Shown piece after piece: positions 44,406 through 52,341 of a stretch of 64,000 nt of DNA (within the stretch, counting starts at the first letter, position 1; every line of letters starts with the position of its first letter). A program made the translations under genes and the position numbers. This DNA is from JABMMZ01 sp964438995 (GTDB taxonomy: Bacteria > Bacteroidota > Bacteroidia > NS11-12g > UBA955). The stretch is from positions 99,194-163,193 of the forward strand of contig CAYTMQ010000008.1 of assembly GCA_964438995.1 (NCBI GenBank), in the 5' to 3' direction. The notes under the pieces were generated by a model, which did not search any database, was not told the origin of the DNA, and saw only the letters and a list, made by a program, of their open reading frames with translations.

Positions 44406-45461
44406 TTATTTTACGTTTCTAATTTGAATGTCTGTGCCTGGTTTCAAAAACAAAATACCATTGATAGCAAAAGTATCCCCAACATTGATTCCATTGATGA
44501 TTTCTACTTTATCTCCTGTCCTAACACCAGTTTCGACTTTCACCATATCGATCTTGTTTTGTTTGACAACCGCAAGCTTTTTAAATCTTGTTTCAGGTAT
44601 AATGCTATTAGATGGAACGAATATTCTTTGTTTGGCTTCTCCTTCATCAAAAATGACTCTAACAAAAGCACCTGGACTTAAATTCTTTATATCTTGATTG
44701 AATACTGCTCGTATTTTTAAATTTCTTGTTGCAGTATTCACTTGTGGTTCTATACCGGTTATAACTGCTTGATAGGATTTACCAGCGTCACTAATGATTT
44801 CAACTTTCTTACCAGTCTTAACAGATTCTGCATACGTTTCTGGAAGCACAAAATCTACTTTCAAACTTTGAGTTTGTTGTATGGTTGCCAGCATGGTTGA
44901 GGCATTTACTATCGCGCCAATACTAACATTTCTAAGACCAATAACACCATTGAAAGGTGCTTTTATTTCAGTTTTATTGATCATGGCTTTGTTATATTCG
45001 ATATCCGCTTCTAAGTCGCTTACTTTTTGAACTGCCACATCATAATCTGCTTGATTAACACCCTCTGCTTCCCATAACACCTTTAATCTAGACTCGTTGA
45101 GTTTAGCCAATTTCAATTGAGCATTGAGCTTTTTTAATTGAGCTACTAAATCTTCATCGTTTAATTTGACCAATAAAGTACCTTGTTTTACAAATGCCCC
45201 TTCGTTGATGTTGAGATAGGTGATACGACCTTGAACTTCAGGTTTTAATTCTACATACTCGGAAGCCAAAATAGTTCCATTGGCTTCTATTGGATTTGCA
45301 AATTCAATTGACTTAGCTATTGAGACATCGATGGCTACTGGGCCAGTATTTTTATCCTTACTTTTTGTTTGAGTTTTAGAACCGCATGCGGCTAGTAATA
45401 TGCTTGAAAAAATAATTAGATGTGTTGTCTTTAGTTGGAGTTTATAGTTACATTTAAACAT
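44406..45461 (-). CDS. RND efflux periplasmic adaptor (membrane fusion protein)
   Basis: A 351-residue lipoprotein: signal peptide with lipobox LAAC (Cys26), then a biotinyl-lipoyl half (VELKPEVQGRITYLNINEG, about 68-86), a short alpha-helical hairpin (about 100-150), the second lipoyl half (IKAPFNGVIGLRNVSIG) and beta-barrel and membrane-proximal domains. It is the first gene of the operon that continues with the RND pump and TolC, so the three proteins build one tripartite exporter. No repressor gene is adjacent, so control is unknown. Confidence 0.93.
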   Translation of the reverse strand: MFKCNYKLQLKTTHLIIFSSILLAACGSKTQTKSKDKNTGPVAIDVSIAKSIEFANPIEANGTILASEYVELKPEVQGRITYLNINEGAFVKQGTLLVKLNDEDLVAQLKKLNAQLKLAKLNESRLKVLWEAEGVNQADYDVAVQKVSDLEADIEYNKAMINKTEIKAPFNGVIGLRNVSIGAIVNASTMLATIQQTQSLKVDFVLPETYAESVKTGKKVEIISDAGKSYQAVITGIEPQVNTATRNLKIRAVFNQDIKNLSPGAFVRVIFDEGEAKQRIFVPSNSIIPETRFKKLAVVKQNKIDMVKVETGVRTGDKVEIINGINVGDTFAINGILFLKPGTDIQIRNVK

Positions 45462-45492
45462 GACTTTTGAATATTGAGTCTTAATATGACTT

Positions 45493-45500
45493 CAAAAGTA
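45493..45500 (-). promoter_or_regulatory. -7 promoter element of the RND efflux operon
   Basis: TACTTTTG on the minus strand, 31 bases before the adaptor ATG. The nearest TTG upstream is at a 12-base spacing, too short, so only the -7 match supports it. Confidence 0.4.
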
Positions 45501-45608
45501 CATTTTCTTCACCAATTATGGTGTATTTTAAAAGTAAATAAACTTATAGATTTAAATGATGTGAAAGCTTAATTTTTAAAGCTTTAGCAAAACAATTGTT
45601 ACCACAAA

Positions 45609-46904
45609 TTACAAACTCCAATATTCCATTGAATTGAAGCTTCCTCTGTACAAACCTTTAAGGTCTAATACAAAAGATTTATCGTTACAAATAGATTTGA
45701 AATATGCTTCATTCAGGCCTTTGTATTCGAGGTGACTAACGGCAACGATGATACCATCGTAATTTTTCCCAATTTCTTTTGCTAAGTGAAAACCGTATTC
45801 TTCGAATACTTCTTCAGCGTCTGCTCTAGGGTCTACAACCTCTACATTAACGCTATAACTTTGAAGTTCTTTAACGATGTCTACAATTTTAGAGTTTCTG
45901 ATGTCGGCAACATCTTCTTTAAAAGTTGCGCCTAGAATTAAGATTTTAGAGTCCTTAATTTTTTTATCGTTGTTGATTAATTTTTTGATGGCAACTTTTG
46001 CAATGTGAGCCCCCATCATGTCATTAGTAAAACGACCTGCTGCTATAACACGAGGATGTAAACCAAGTTCAGTTGCTTTATACGTTAAGTAGTATGGATC
46101 TACACCGATACAGTGACCACCAACAAGTCCTGGGCTAAACTTCAAGAAATTCCATTTAGTTCCAGCAGCCTCGATAACATCATAAGTATTGATGTTCATT
46201 TTATCGAAAATCAAACTCAACTCATTCATCAGAGAGATGTTTAAATCTCTTTGAGTATTTTCTATGATTTTAGCCGCTTCAGCAACTTTTAAAGTTGGCG
46301 CTTTATGGATACCTGCTTTGATGATAGAACCATATAATGCTGCAATTTCTTCTAAACTTTCAGCATCACTTCCAGACACTATCTTTAAGATTTTGGTTAA
46401 AGTATTGACTTTATCACCAGGATTGATGCGCTCTGGAGAATACCCAACTTTAAAGTCGGCATTGAATTTCAAACCACTTTCTTTCTCAATCACTGGAATA
46501 CAATCTTCCTCTGTACATCCAGGATAAACAGTAGACTCGAACACCACATAATCACCTTTCTTAATTACTTTTCCGACAGTTCTCGAAGCACCAATTAAAG
46601 GTTTTAAATCTGGATTTTTTCCCTCATCAATTGGGGTTGGCACAGCCACTATGTAAAAATTGCAAGATTTGATATCATCAAGATTGTGGCTGAATGTAAT
46701 GTTACATCCTTCAAATTCATGAGCTTCTACTTCTTTGCTAGGATCCTCATTTCTTCTTAGCATCTCAACTCTTTTAGGGTTGATATCAAATCCAACTACT
46801 TTATACTTTCTTGAAAACTCAAGCGCTAAAGGTAATCCTACGTATCCAAGACCGATGACTGCAATTGATTTGTTGCCCTGTTCGATGTCGTTAAATATTC
46901 CCAT
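45609..46904 (-). CDS. Nucleotide sugar dehydrogenase (UDP-HexNAc dehydrogenase type)
   Basis: A 431-residue UDP-glucose/GDP-mannose dehydrogenase family enzyme. The NAD-binding loop GLGYVG is at residues 18-23, the central helix region (KAPTLKVAEAAKIIENTQRD) at 201-220, and the catalytic Cys265 in VGGHCIGVDPYY. The sequence around the Cys and the LNISLMNELS region resemble WbpA/TviB-type enzymes, which oxidise UDP-GlcNAc or UDP-GalNAc to the uronic acid, more than UDP-glucose dehydrogenase. Product: a precursor for capsule, O-antigen or other surface glycan. No other sugar gene is directly adjacent. Confidence 0.88.
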   Translation of the reverse strand: MGIFNDIEQGNKSIAVIGLGYVGLPLALEFSRKYKVVGFDINPKRVEMLRRNEDPSKEVEAHEFEGCNITFSHNLDDIKSCNFYIVAVPTPIDEGKNPDLKPLIGASRTVGKVIKKGDYVVFESTVYPGCTEEDCIPVIEKESGLKFNADFKVGYSPERINPGDKVNTLTKILKIVSGSDAESLEEIAALYGSIIKAGIHKAPTLKVAEAAKIIENTQRDLNISLMNELSLIFDKMNINTYDVIEAAGTKWNFLKFSPGLVGGHCIGVDPYYLTYKATELGLHPRVIAAGRFTNDMMGAHIAKVAIKKLINNDKKIKDSKILILGATFKEDVADIRNSKIVDIVKELQSYSVNVEVVDPRADAEEVFEEYGFHLAKEIGKNYDGIIVAVSHLEYKGLNEAYFKSICNDKSFVLDLKGLYRGSFNSMEYWSL

Positions 46905-46938
46905 GAATGACTGTTTAAAATTTGGTTCTTAAAGTGGG

Positions 46939-46968
46939 CAAAAATACGGTTTATTGAATTAAAAACAA
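46939..46968 (-). promoter_or_regulatory. Promoter of the nucleotide sugar dehydrogenase gene
   Basis: TTG (complement of 46966-46968), a 19-base spacer and TATTTTTG (complement of 46939-46946), 34 bases before the ATG at 46904. Confidence 0.62.
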
Positions 46969-47054
46969 ACCCTACAGAAATAGAGAAATACACACTCTAC
47001 ATATTGCTAGACTCTAGATAAATCAAGGGTACTAGAGCTTTCCGAAAAATATGT

Positions 47055-47663
47055 TTACAATGTTCCTTTGGTTTTCCAAGTTTTAGATGATTTATCGAAA
47101 TAGGCATTTCCATCCGGAAACATGATGTATTCTTCTCTGCCTTCGCCTGGATAATACTTGTTTAAATCTTCGTTGTTAATGACTTTTCGAAAAAGCTTGG
47201 CTGACTTAGGATATAAATCGTTCATTAACATTTTCCATGTCCAAAACAATTCTTCATATGTAGATGTATCAACTGTTCCAGAGCTATTTAACTTATATTT
47301 TATACAAACAGAAGCATACTTATCGTTCTTAATGCTTGGCTCTAATCTGCTAACCATTAAGACATGCGAAGAATCCTTTGCAATACCACTGTAAAGAATC
47401 TTGTATTGTCGTTCAGATTTCTGAGCTTCATAATAAACCTTGTAAGCAACATCAAATCTTTTCGCATTTGGGATTGAATCGTGCTTTTTTGCGATAAAAG
47501 GCATCAATGCATCTAACACAATTTCTTGACTTGGTTTTGGTCCGTATAACTTAACCATTTCCATCGAATCCGTTTTCCAATCTGCAGTTTTAGAATTGGT
47601 ATTTGATTGGTTACAAGATGCTGCAATAATTGTTATTACAAGAACAGAAATAAACACTTTCAT
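47055..47663 (-). CDS. Lipoprotein of unknown function
   Basis: A 202-residue protein not recognised. MKVFISVLVITIIAASC is a lipoprotein signal peptide (Cys17). The mature part has mixed alpha/beta character, with alternating strands around FDVAYKVYYEAQKSERQYKI (about 89-108) and HVLMVSRLEPSI, a Trp-rich helix (ELFWTWKMLMNDLYPK) and a C-terminal FPDGNAYFDKSSKTW hairpin. No catalytic motif stands out. Its -7 element ends 7 bases before the ATG. It is 150 bases upstream of the dehydrogenase gene but has a separate promoter. Confidence 0.6.
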   Translation of the reverse strand: MKVFISVLVITIIAASCNQSNTNSKTADWKTDSMEMVKLYGPKPSQEIVLDALMPFIAKKHDSIPNAKRFDVAYKVYYEAQKSERQYKILYSGIAKDSSHVLMVSRLEPSIKNDKYASVCIKYKLNSSGTVDTSTYEELFWTWKMLMNDLYPKSAKLFRKVINNEDLNKYYPGEGREEYIMFPDGNAYFDKSSKTWKTKGTL

Positions 47664-47670
47664 ATAGGTG

Positions 47671-47678
47671 CAAAATTA
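47671..47678 (-). promoter_or_regulatory. -7 promoter element of the lipoprotein gene
   Basis: TAATTTTG on the minus strand, with 7 bases between it and the ATG at 47663. No matching -33 TTG was found. A nearly leaderless mRNA is implied. Confidence 0.4.
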
Positions 47679-47976
47679 CAAGCACTTACATTAGAAGATG
47701 TAGTCGAAATGTTTTTTTTAGGTTAATTTTAAGTTAGGAAAAAATACCAATGAGGTATAAATATCAATAAAAAAAGAGTCCAAAAAAACAGAAAATAGTC
47801 CATTAGATTGATGACATTTCAACATATCAATTGAAGTCAGCTCAGAATCCTTCAATAAAATAACCATTCACATTTTGCTGTTTTTCAATTATTAACAAAA
47901 AAAACAGTACAAATCCCCACAAAGTTAAGACATTGATTATCAAAGGTTATAAGATTGTTAATTCGTAGAAAAAAAA
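47679..47976. other. AT-rich divergent intergenic region
   Basis: About 300 bases between two divergent genes. It is AT-rich with several A runs. Apart from the promoter elements at its two ends I see no gene, strong hairpin or repeat in it. Confidence 0.4.
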
Positions 47977-48006
47977 TTGACTAATTCAATACTTCAATTA
48001 TCTTTG
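47977..48006 (+). promoter_or_regulatory. Promoter of the deacetylase-glycosyltransferase operon
   Basis: TTG (47977-47979), a 19-base spacer and TATCTTTG (47999-48006): a perfect match to the Bacteroidota pattern. Only 5 bases separate the -7 element from the GTG start at 48012, so transcription should start at or beside the start codon. Confidence 0.7.
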
Positions 48007-48011
48007 CCAAT

Positions 48012-48623
48012 GTGCTTTGGTATCAAACAATTCCTAGGTGGCTCAAAACTTTGTTTCCGTCATTAACTTGGCAATTACCAGAAGTTGACAAAGTTGTTTA
48101 TCTAACGTTTGATGATGGGCCACATCCAGAAATCACGAAATGGGTTGTAGAACTGCTAGAGCAAAATGATATGAAAGCCAGTTTTTTTGTTGTAGGAGAC
48201 AATGCACGCAAATATCCTGATACTCTGACATTTACCCAATCAAAAGGCCATTCTATAGGAAACCATACCATGCATCACATAAAAGGCTGGAAATCATCAA
48301 CATATAATTACATATCTGATATTGAAGCCTGTGAAGAATATTTCACAACTAACTTATTTAGACCACCTTATGGTCAAATAAAATGGAAACAAATACAAAA
48401 ACTCAAACACAAGTATAAAATTATTATGTGGAGTATTCTGTCTTGCGATTTTGACCAAAAACTAGATAAAGAAAAAGCATTACTTGGACTAAAAGAAAAC
48501 ACTAAAGAGGGTTCGATTGTTGTATTTCATGATTCAGTGAAAGCTGAAAGCAACTTGAAATATATTTTACCTAGATACCTAGAGTTTTTAAAAATTAATG
48601 GTTATACATGCAAGGCTTTATAA
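48012..48623 (+). CDS. Polysaccharide deacetylase family protein (NodB-like)
   Basis: A 203-residue carbohydrate esterase family 4 enzyme. TFDDGP at residues 32-37 holds the catalytic base and a metal Asp, NHTMHH at 84-89 the metal histidines, RPPYG at 117-121 the third motif, and IVVFHDS near residue 170 the final His. The family removes N-acetyl groups from chitin-like or peptidoglycan glycans. The start is GTG at 48012, since the overlapping ATG at 48010 is out of frame. It overlaps the next gene, a GT2, by 16 bases, so the two should act on the same glycan. Confidence 0.9.
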   Translation: MLWYQTIPRWLKTLFPSLTWQLPEVDKVVYLTFDDGPHPEITKWVVELLEQNDMKASFFVVGDNARKYPDTLTFTQSKGHSIGNHTMHHIKGWKSSTYNYISDIEACEEYFTTNLFRPPYGQIKWKQIQKLKHKYKIIMWSILSCDFDQKLDKEKALLGLKENTKEGSIVVFHDSVKAESNLKYILPRYLEFLKINGYTCKAL

Positions 48624-49735
48624 ATTTATTGGTTAACATTTCTTTGATTATTTGCAGCTTGTACATGCTAATACAAGTCATGTATTTATTTGTCATTTCG
48701 AGAATGAAATCGAATGATGAAAAAACATTAGACAATGATCAATTACCTACTGTATCAATATTGGTAGCAGCTAGAAATGAAGCTGATAATATTGTAGATT
48801 GTCTTAAATCTCTTAACAACTTAAAATACCCTGAAGGTAAAATAGAAATTATCATTGGCAATGATATGAGTACTGATTACACTCAGATGCTGATTGAGAG
48901 TTTCATTAAAGACAAACCTAAATTCAAACTCATCAATTTACAAGGCAGTGAATATCCCATTACCAAAGGTAAAGCAAGGGTTCTAGCCGTACTCGCTAAT
49001 GCCGCTAAAGGAGATTACTTTTTAATAACAGATGCAGATATTGAAGTGGGACCGAATTGGGCCATTACTATGGTCAGCACCATGGTCAATAACAATGCAG
49101 ACATGACAGGAGGCACAACCAATATAAAGGCAACTAAATTACTTGAACAGTATCAGCAAGTAGATTGGCTCTATTTTATGGGCATCATCCACAGCTTTGC
49201 CTCTATTGGACGAAACTTAACTGTAGTTGGAAACAATATGGGCGTATCTGCGAAAGCTTACAAGGCAACTGGCGGATATGAAAAAATACCATTTTCAATT
49301 ACTGAAGATTACGCCCTTTATAAATCTGTAAAAACTTTAGGATTTAAAACCATCCAAAAACTCAATATGGATTCTATGGTCTATTCAAAACCATTGACAA
49401 CCATTAAAGCCATATTGAAACAACGCAAACGCTGGTTAGTAGGTGGTTGGGATTTACCATTTTACTACCACATCATGATTTTTATTTTTGGTGCTTGGTA
49501 TTTCGCTTTGCCAATACTATTCTTCACGCAATTTAAAATTGCATTGATTTTGTTCTTAATCAAAGACTTTATTCAATTGTTCCAATTTTTACAAATTCAC
49601 AGACATCTAACGCTCAAAATAGAACATCCGATAGCAGTGCTGACCTATGAACTGTATTTGTTTTATATGATTCCTAGAACTGCCTTGCACTTTTTCTGGC
49701 CAACAGGAAACACATGGAAAGGCAGAAAATACTAA
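48608..49735 (+). CDS. Membrane glycosyltransferase, family 2 (processive type)
   Basis: A 375-residue protein: N-terminal membrane helix (about 7-30), a GT-A catalytic domain (VSILVAARNEADNI at 49-62, metal-binding DAD at 142-144, catalytic TED at 232-234, QRKRW at 272-276) and three hydrophobic C-terminal segments. The D, DxD, ED, QxxRW set is typical of processive synthases such as NodC, PgaC and hyaluronan synthase. Overlap with the deacetylase gene suggests synthesis plus de-N-acetylation of an amino-sugar polymer or lipid-linked glycan (inference). Confidence 0.88.
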   Translation: MQGFINLLVNISLIICSLYMLIQVMYLFVISRMKSNDEKTLDNDQLPTVSILVAARNEADNIVDCLKSLNNLKYPEGKIEIIIGNDMSTDYTQMLIESFIKDKPKFKLINLQGSEYPITKGKARVLAVLANAAKGDYFLITDADIEVGPNWAITMVSTMVNNNADMTGGTTNIKATKLLEQYQQVDWLYFMGIIHSFASIGRNLTVVGNNMGVSAKAYKATGGYEKIPFSITEDYALYKSVKTLGFKTIQKLNMDSMVYSKPLTTIKAILKQRKRWLVGGWDLPFYYHIMIFIFGAWYFALPILFFTQFKIALILFLIKDFIQLFQFLQIHRHLTLKIEHPIAVLTYELYLFYMIPRTALHFFWPTGNTWKGRKY

Positions 49736-49767
49736 GTAATTTTTCTTTCGATTAAGCCAAGAGATAT

Positions 49768-51003
49768 TTGTATTTTCGCACACTGTTGCGCTTAAGTCTT
49801 TTTATAGCTAACCGACTTGCTTTAGGCAAGTTCAAATCGTTTGCCTCTCTTATTATTAGATTGGCATGGATTGGCGCAGGACTTAGTGTTGCGGTTATGA
49901 TTGTAGCCATCGCTATCGTAGTTGGGTACAAAGAACAAATCACAGAGAAAGTCATCGGCTTCAATGGACAAATAGAAATCCACTCTACTGGCACAAGTGG
50001 TAATTTTGATTACATACAATTCAACGATTCTTTACCGCTCAAACAATCATTGCTAAAATACGAAGACATCAATGATGTTGCTTCCGTTTTATCTCGTCCA
50101 GGCATCATCAAAGCCAATGAAGAACTTGAAGGCATCGTTTTTAAAGGCGTTGACGGTGATTACAATTTTTCTTATTTAAAAAAGCAATTGATTCGTGGTT
50201 CTTTACCCTCGGTTGGTGATAGCTTGAGAAAGCGAGAAATCCTTATCTCAAAAATCATTTCTGATAAATTGAAGTTGGATACTGGTGACATCGCTAGGAT
50301 TTATTTCATTAACGAGCCTGTGCGCGTAATTCCTTGTACCGTTACTGGCATCTATGAAACTGGCTTAGAAGAAAACGACCAACTGTATATTGTTGGCAGC
50401 TTGCGCGAGATGCAAAGAATTTTTGCCAACAATCGCAAAGAAATTACCCATTACGAAGTACAGACCAAAGATTTTAATCAACTTAAAAGCATCACTAAGA
50501 AAGTCAATAAACAATTGCCACATAGTTTAAATGCCGAAAGCTTGGTGCAATTGAACCCTCAAATTTTTGAATGGTTGGGTTATCTCGATCAAAACATTAC
50601 CATTATTCTAACTTTAATGATCATTGTTGCTTGTATCAATATGATGACTGCTCTTTTGATTCTAATCATCGAAAGAACCAATATGGTTGGAGTGTTAAAA
50701 GCATTAGGCAGTAGAAACAGTTTAATCAAACGCATTTTCTTAAACCATGCAGCTTACATTCTATTCTTAGGTTTGCTCTTTGGCAACATCTTAGGTATAG
50801 GCTTGTGTTTGATTCAAGAACACTATAAAATCATATCACTTAGTCAGGAAACATACTATTTGACTTCAGTTCCAATCAGTTTGAATATTGTTCATTTGCT
50901 TTTAGTAAATGTTGGCACTATTGTGGTATGTTTATTATCACTTTTGTTACCAGTTAGATTAATTAATAAAATAGACCCAGTTAAAGCCATCAAATTCAAC
51001 TAA
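49768..51003 (+). CDS. ABC transporter permease of the LolC/LolE/FtsX type
   Basis: A 411-residue permease: N-terminal helix (about 30-55), a periplasmic domain (about 55-270) and three C-terminal helices ending with the family signature KIDPVKAIKF. LLILIIERTNMVGVLKALGS is the coupling segment. LolC/E extract lipoproteins from the inner membrane for transport to the outer membrane; the SLFIANRLALGKFKSFASL N-terminus resembles this group. No ATG lies in the right place: TTG at 49768 or, more like relatives, TTG at 49786 are candidate starts. It follows the GT2 gene and overlaps the next gene by one base (TAATG). Confidence 0.83.
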   Translation: MYFRTLLRLSLFIANRLALGKFKSFASLIIRLAWIGAGLSVAVMIVAIAIVVGYKEQITEKVIGFNGQIEIHSTGTSGNFDYIQFNDSLPLKQSLLKYEDINDVASVLSRPGIIKANEELEGIVFKGVDGDYNFSYLKKQLIRGSLPSVGDSLRKREILISKIISDKLKLDTGDIARIYFINEPVRVIPCTVTGIYETGLEENDQLYIVGSLREMQRIFANNRKEITHYEVQTKDFNQLKSITKKVNKQLPHSLNAESLVQLNPQIFEWLGYLDQNITIILTLMIIVACINMMTALLILIIERTNMVGVLKALGSRNSLIKRIFLNHAAYILFLGLLFGNILGIGLCLIQEHYKIISLSQETYYLTSVPISLNIVHLLLVNVGTIVVCLLSLLLPVRLINKIDPVKAIKFN

Positions 51004-51554
51004 TGAATTACCCTTTCATATTAAAATTTTCTAGTATCACTAATCTTTCAGATGCACGCTATGCCGCTGGTATGTGGGCAGATTTTATAGGATTCAATTT
51101 CGATCCAAATAATGCATTGTACATCGACCCTAATCAAGCTAAGTCGATTATTGGCTGGATTAACGGTCCAACCGTTGTTGGCGAATTTGGATTACAGCCT
51201 GTTGAGTGGATTTCGGATTTCGCCAAACAATTACAGTTTAATGTGATTCAGATTCCGTCAAATTACAGTGAAATGAGCATCTTTGACAAAGGATTTAAAA
51301 CGATAGTTCATGTTAGCTCTTTAGAAGATGTGAACTGTATATCAAAAGCAGACCTTTTGCTAACTAATGACATCGCTGTATACGATGAGTTAAAAGCTAG
51401 GTATCAGCAACCATGTATTCTGCAAATAACATCGTTTGAAGAAGATGCAAATGTACTAGATGGCATTTCAATTGTTGGAGAGACAGAATTGGTTCCTGGC
51501 ACGCGCAATCAAAGTGTTTGGACCGATTATTTAGAGCAATTCGAGAACAATTAA
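51003..51554 (+). CDS. TrpF-like beta/alpha-barrel protein without the catalytic cysteine
   Basis: A 183-residue protein. Its N-terminus (ITNLSDARYAAGMWADFIGF, about 12-31) closely follows phosphoribosylanthranilate isomerase (TrpF), as do the strand-helix repeats VVGEFGLQP and FNVIQIPSN. However the TrpF KICG motif with its catalytic base is KFSS here (residues 8-11), and the protein is shorter than TrpF by 20 or more residues. It is therefore unlikely to be a classical TrpF; I cannot assign a reaction. Its ATG overlaps the permease stop (TAATG), and its 3' end overlaps trmB by 4 bases tail to tail. Confidence 0.6.
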   Translation: MNYPFILKFSSITNLSDARYAAGMWADFIGFNFDPNNALYIDPNQAKSIIGWINGPTVVGEFGLQPVEWISDFAKQLQFNVIQIPSNYSEMSIFDKGFKTIVHVSSLEDVNCISKADLLLTNDIAVYDELKARYQQPCILQITSFEEDANVLDGISIVGETELVPGTRNQSVWTDYLEQFENN

Positions 51555-52195
51555 ACAAACACAAATCGAATGTACTTGATGATGATGCCTTTTTCGCGCC
51601 ACATCTTTTCGTAATACGTTTGAATTTTAAGTTCATCCTGAAGGTCGTCCTTCTCGTCGATATTCAACAACAATTCTTTGATTTGAACGGGAATAGGTTC
51701 TAAAGTTTTAAGAGTGTAAGCAAACAAGAAATCGCTATCTGTTTTTAAGTTGATGGCTTTGTTTTTACCCAATAAAGTGAAGTATTTTCCAATAAACTTA
51801 GGTGAAGTCAATCGTTGTTTTTCTCTTGGTTTCTGAGGTTGAGGGTCGGGAAAGGTAATCCAAATTTCGTCAACTTCACCATCTGCAAAATAATCGTTTA
51901 AGAAATCGATTTGGATGCGAATAAAAGCCACATTAGGCAAGTTATTTTCTAGGGCAAACTTGGCACCTTGCCACATTCTAGAGGCTTTAACATCGATACC
52001 AACAAAGTTGCGGTCGGGGTACATTTTTGCCAAACCAACAGTATACTCTCCTCTACCACAAGCAAGTTCAAGTGTAATTGGATGATTGTTTTTAAATACT
52101 TCAGAATGCCACTTGCCTTTTAGTTGGTTGCGAGCATCAAAAGTGTTTGAAAACGACTCATATTCTCCAAATTTCTTGAGTTTGTTTTTTGCCAT
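51551..52195 (-). CDS. trmB: tRNA (guanine-N7-)-methyltransferase
   Basis: TrmB (214 aa) methylates G46 in the variable loop of tRNAs using SAM. LELACGRGEYTVGLA (about 43-57) is the SAM-binding loop, NFVGIDVKASRMW follows, WITFPDPQPQKPREKQRL is the signature substrate loop (RxTxxxF family: RLTSPKFIGKY), and the C-terminal QTYYEKMWREKG is typical. A -7 element ends 8 bases before the ATG. Convergent with the TrpF-like gene. Confidence 0.95.
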   Translation of the reverse strand: MAKNKLKKFGEYESFSNTFDARNQLKGKWHSEVFKNNHPITLELACGRGEYTVGLAKMYPDRNFVGIDVKASRMWQGAKFALENNLPNVAFIRIQIDFLNDYFADGEVDEIWITFPDPQPQKPREKQRLTSPKFIGKYFTLLGKNKAINLKTDSDFLFAYTLKTLEPIPVQIKELLLNIDEKDDLQDELKIQTYYEKMWREKGIIIKYIRFVFV

Positions 52196-52203
52196 AAGGG
52201 CCG

Positions 52204-52211
52204 CAAAGGTA
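52204..52211 (-). promoter_or_regulatory. -7 promoter element of trmB
   Basis: TACCTTTG on the minus strand with 8 bases between it and the ATG. No TTG at -33. Confidence 0.4.
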
Positions 52212-52289
52212 TTACAAGAAATTTACATTAGCAGAAAACCCTTAAAATTATTCCCATCTACAAGAGTTTAAAAAGAGCATTGTTTGTTT

Positions 52290-52318
52290 TTGTAATTGGG
52301 GTTAAAAGACTATTTTTG
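52290..52318 (+). promoter_or_regulatory. Promoter of the pyruvate dehydrogenase E1-beta gene
   Basis: TTG (52290-52292), an 18-base spacer and TATTTTTG (52311-52318), 23 bases before the ATG at 52342. Confidence 0.6.
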
Positions 52319-52341
52319 CCGTTCATTAGACGATTTTTACA

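Noticed and set aside
51003..51554. Annotation as trpF (phosphoribosylanthranilate isomerase)
   Set aside because: The catalytic Cys motif is missing, the protein is short and the context is not tryptophan synthesis, so the gene symbol was withheld.
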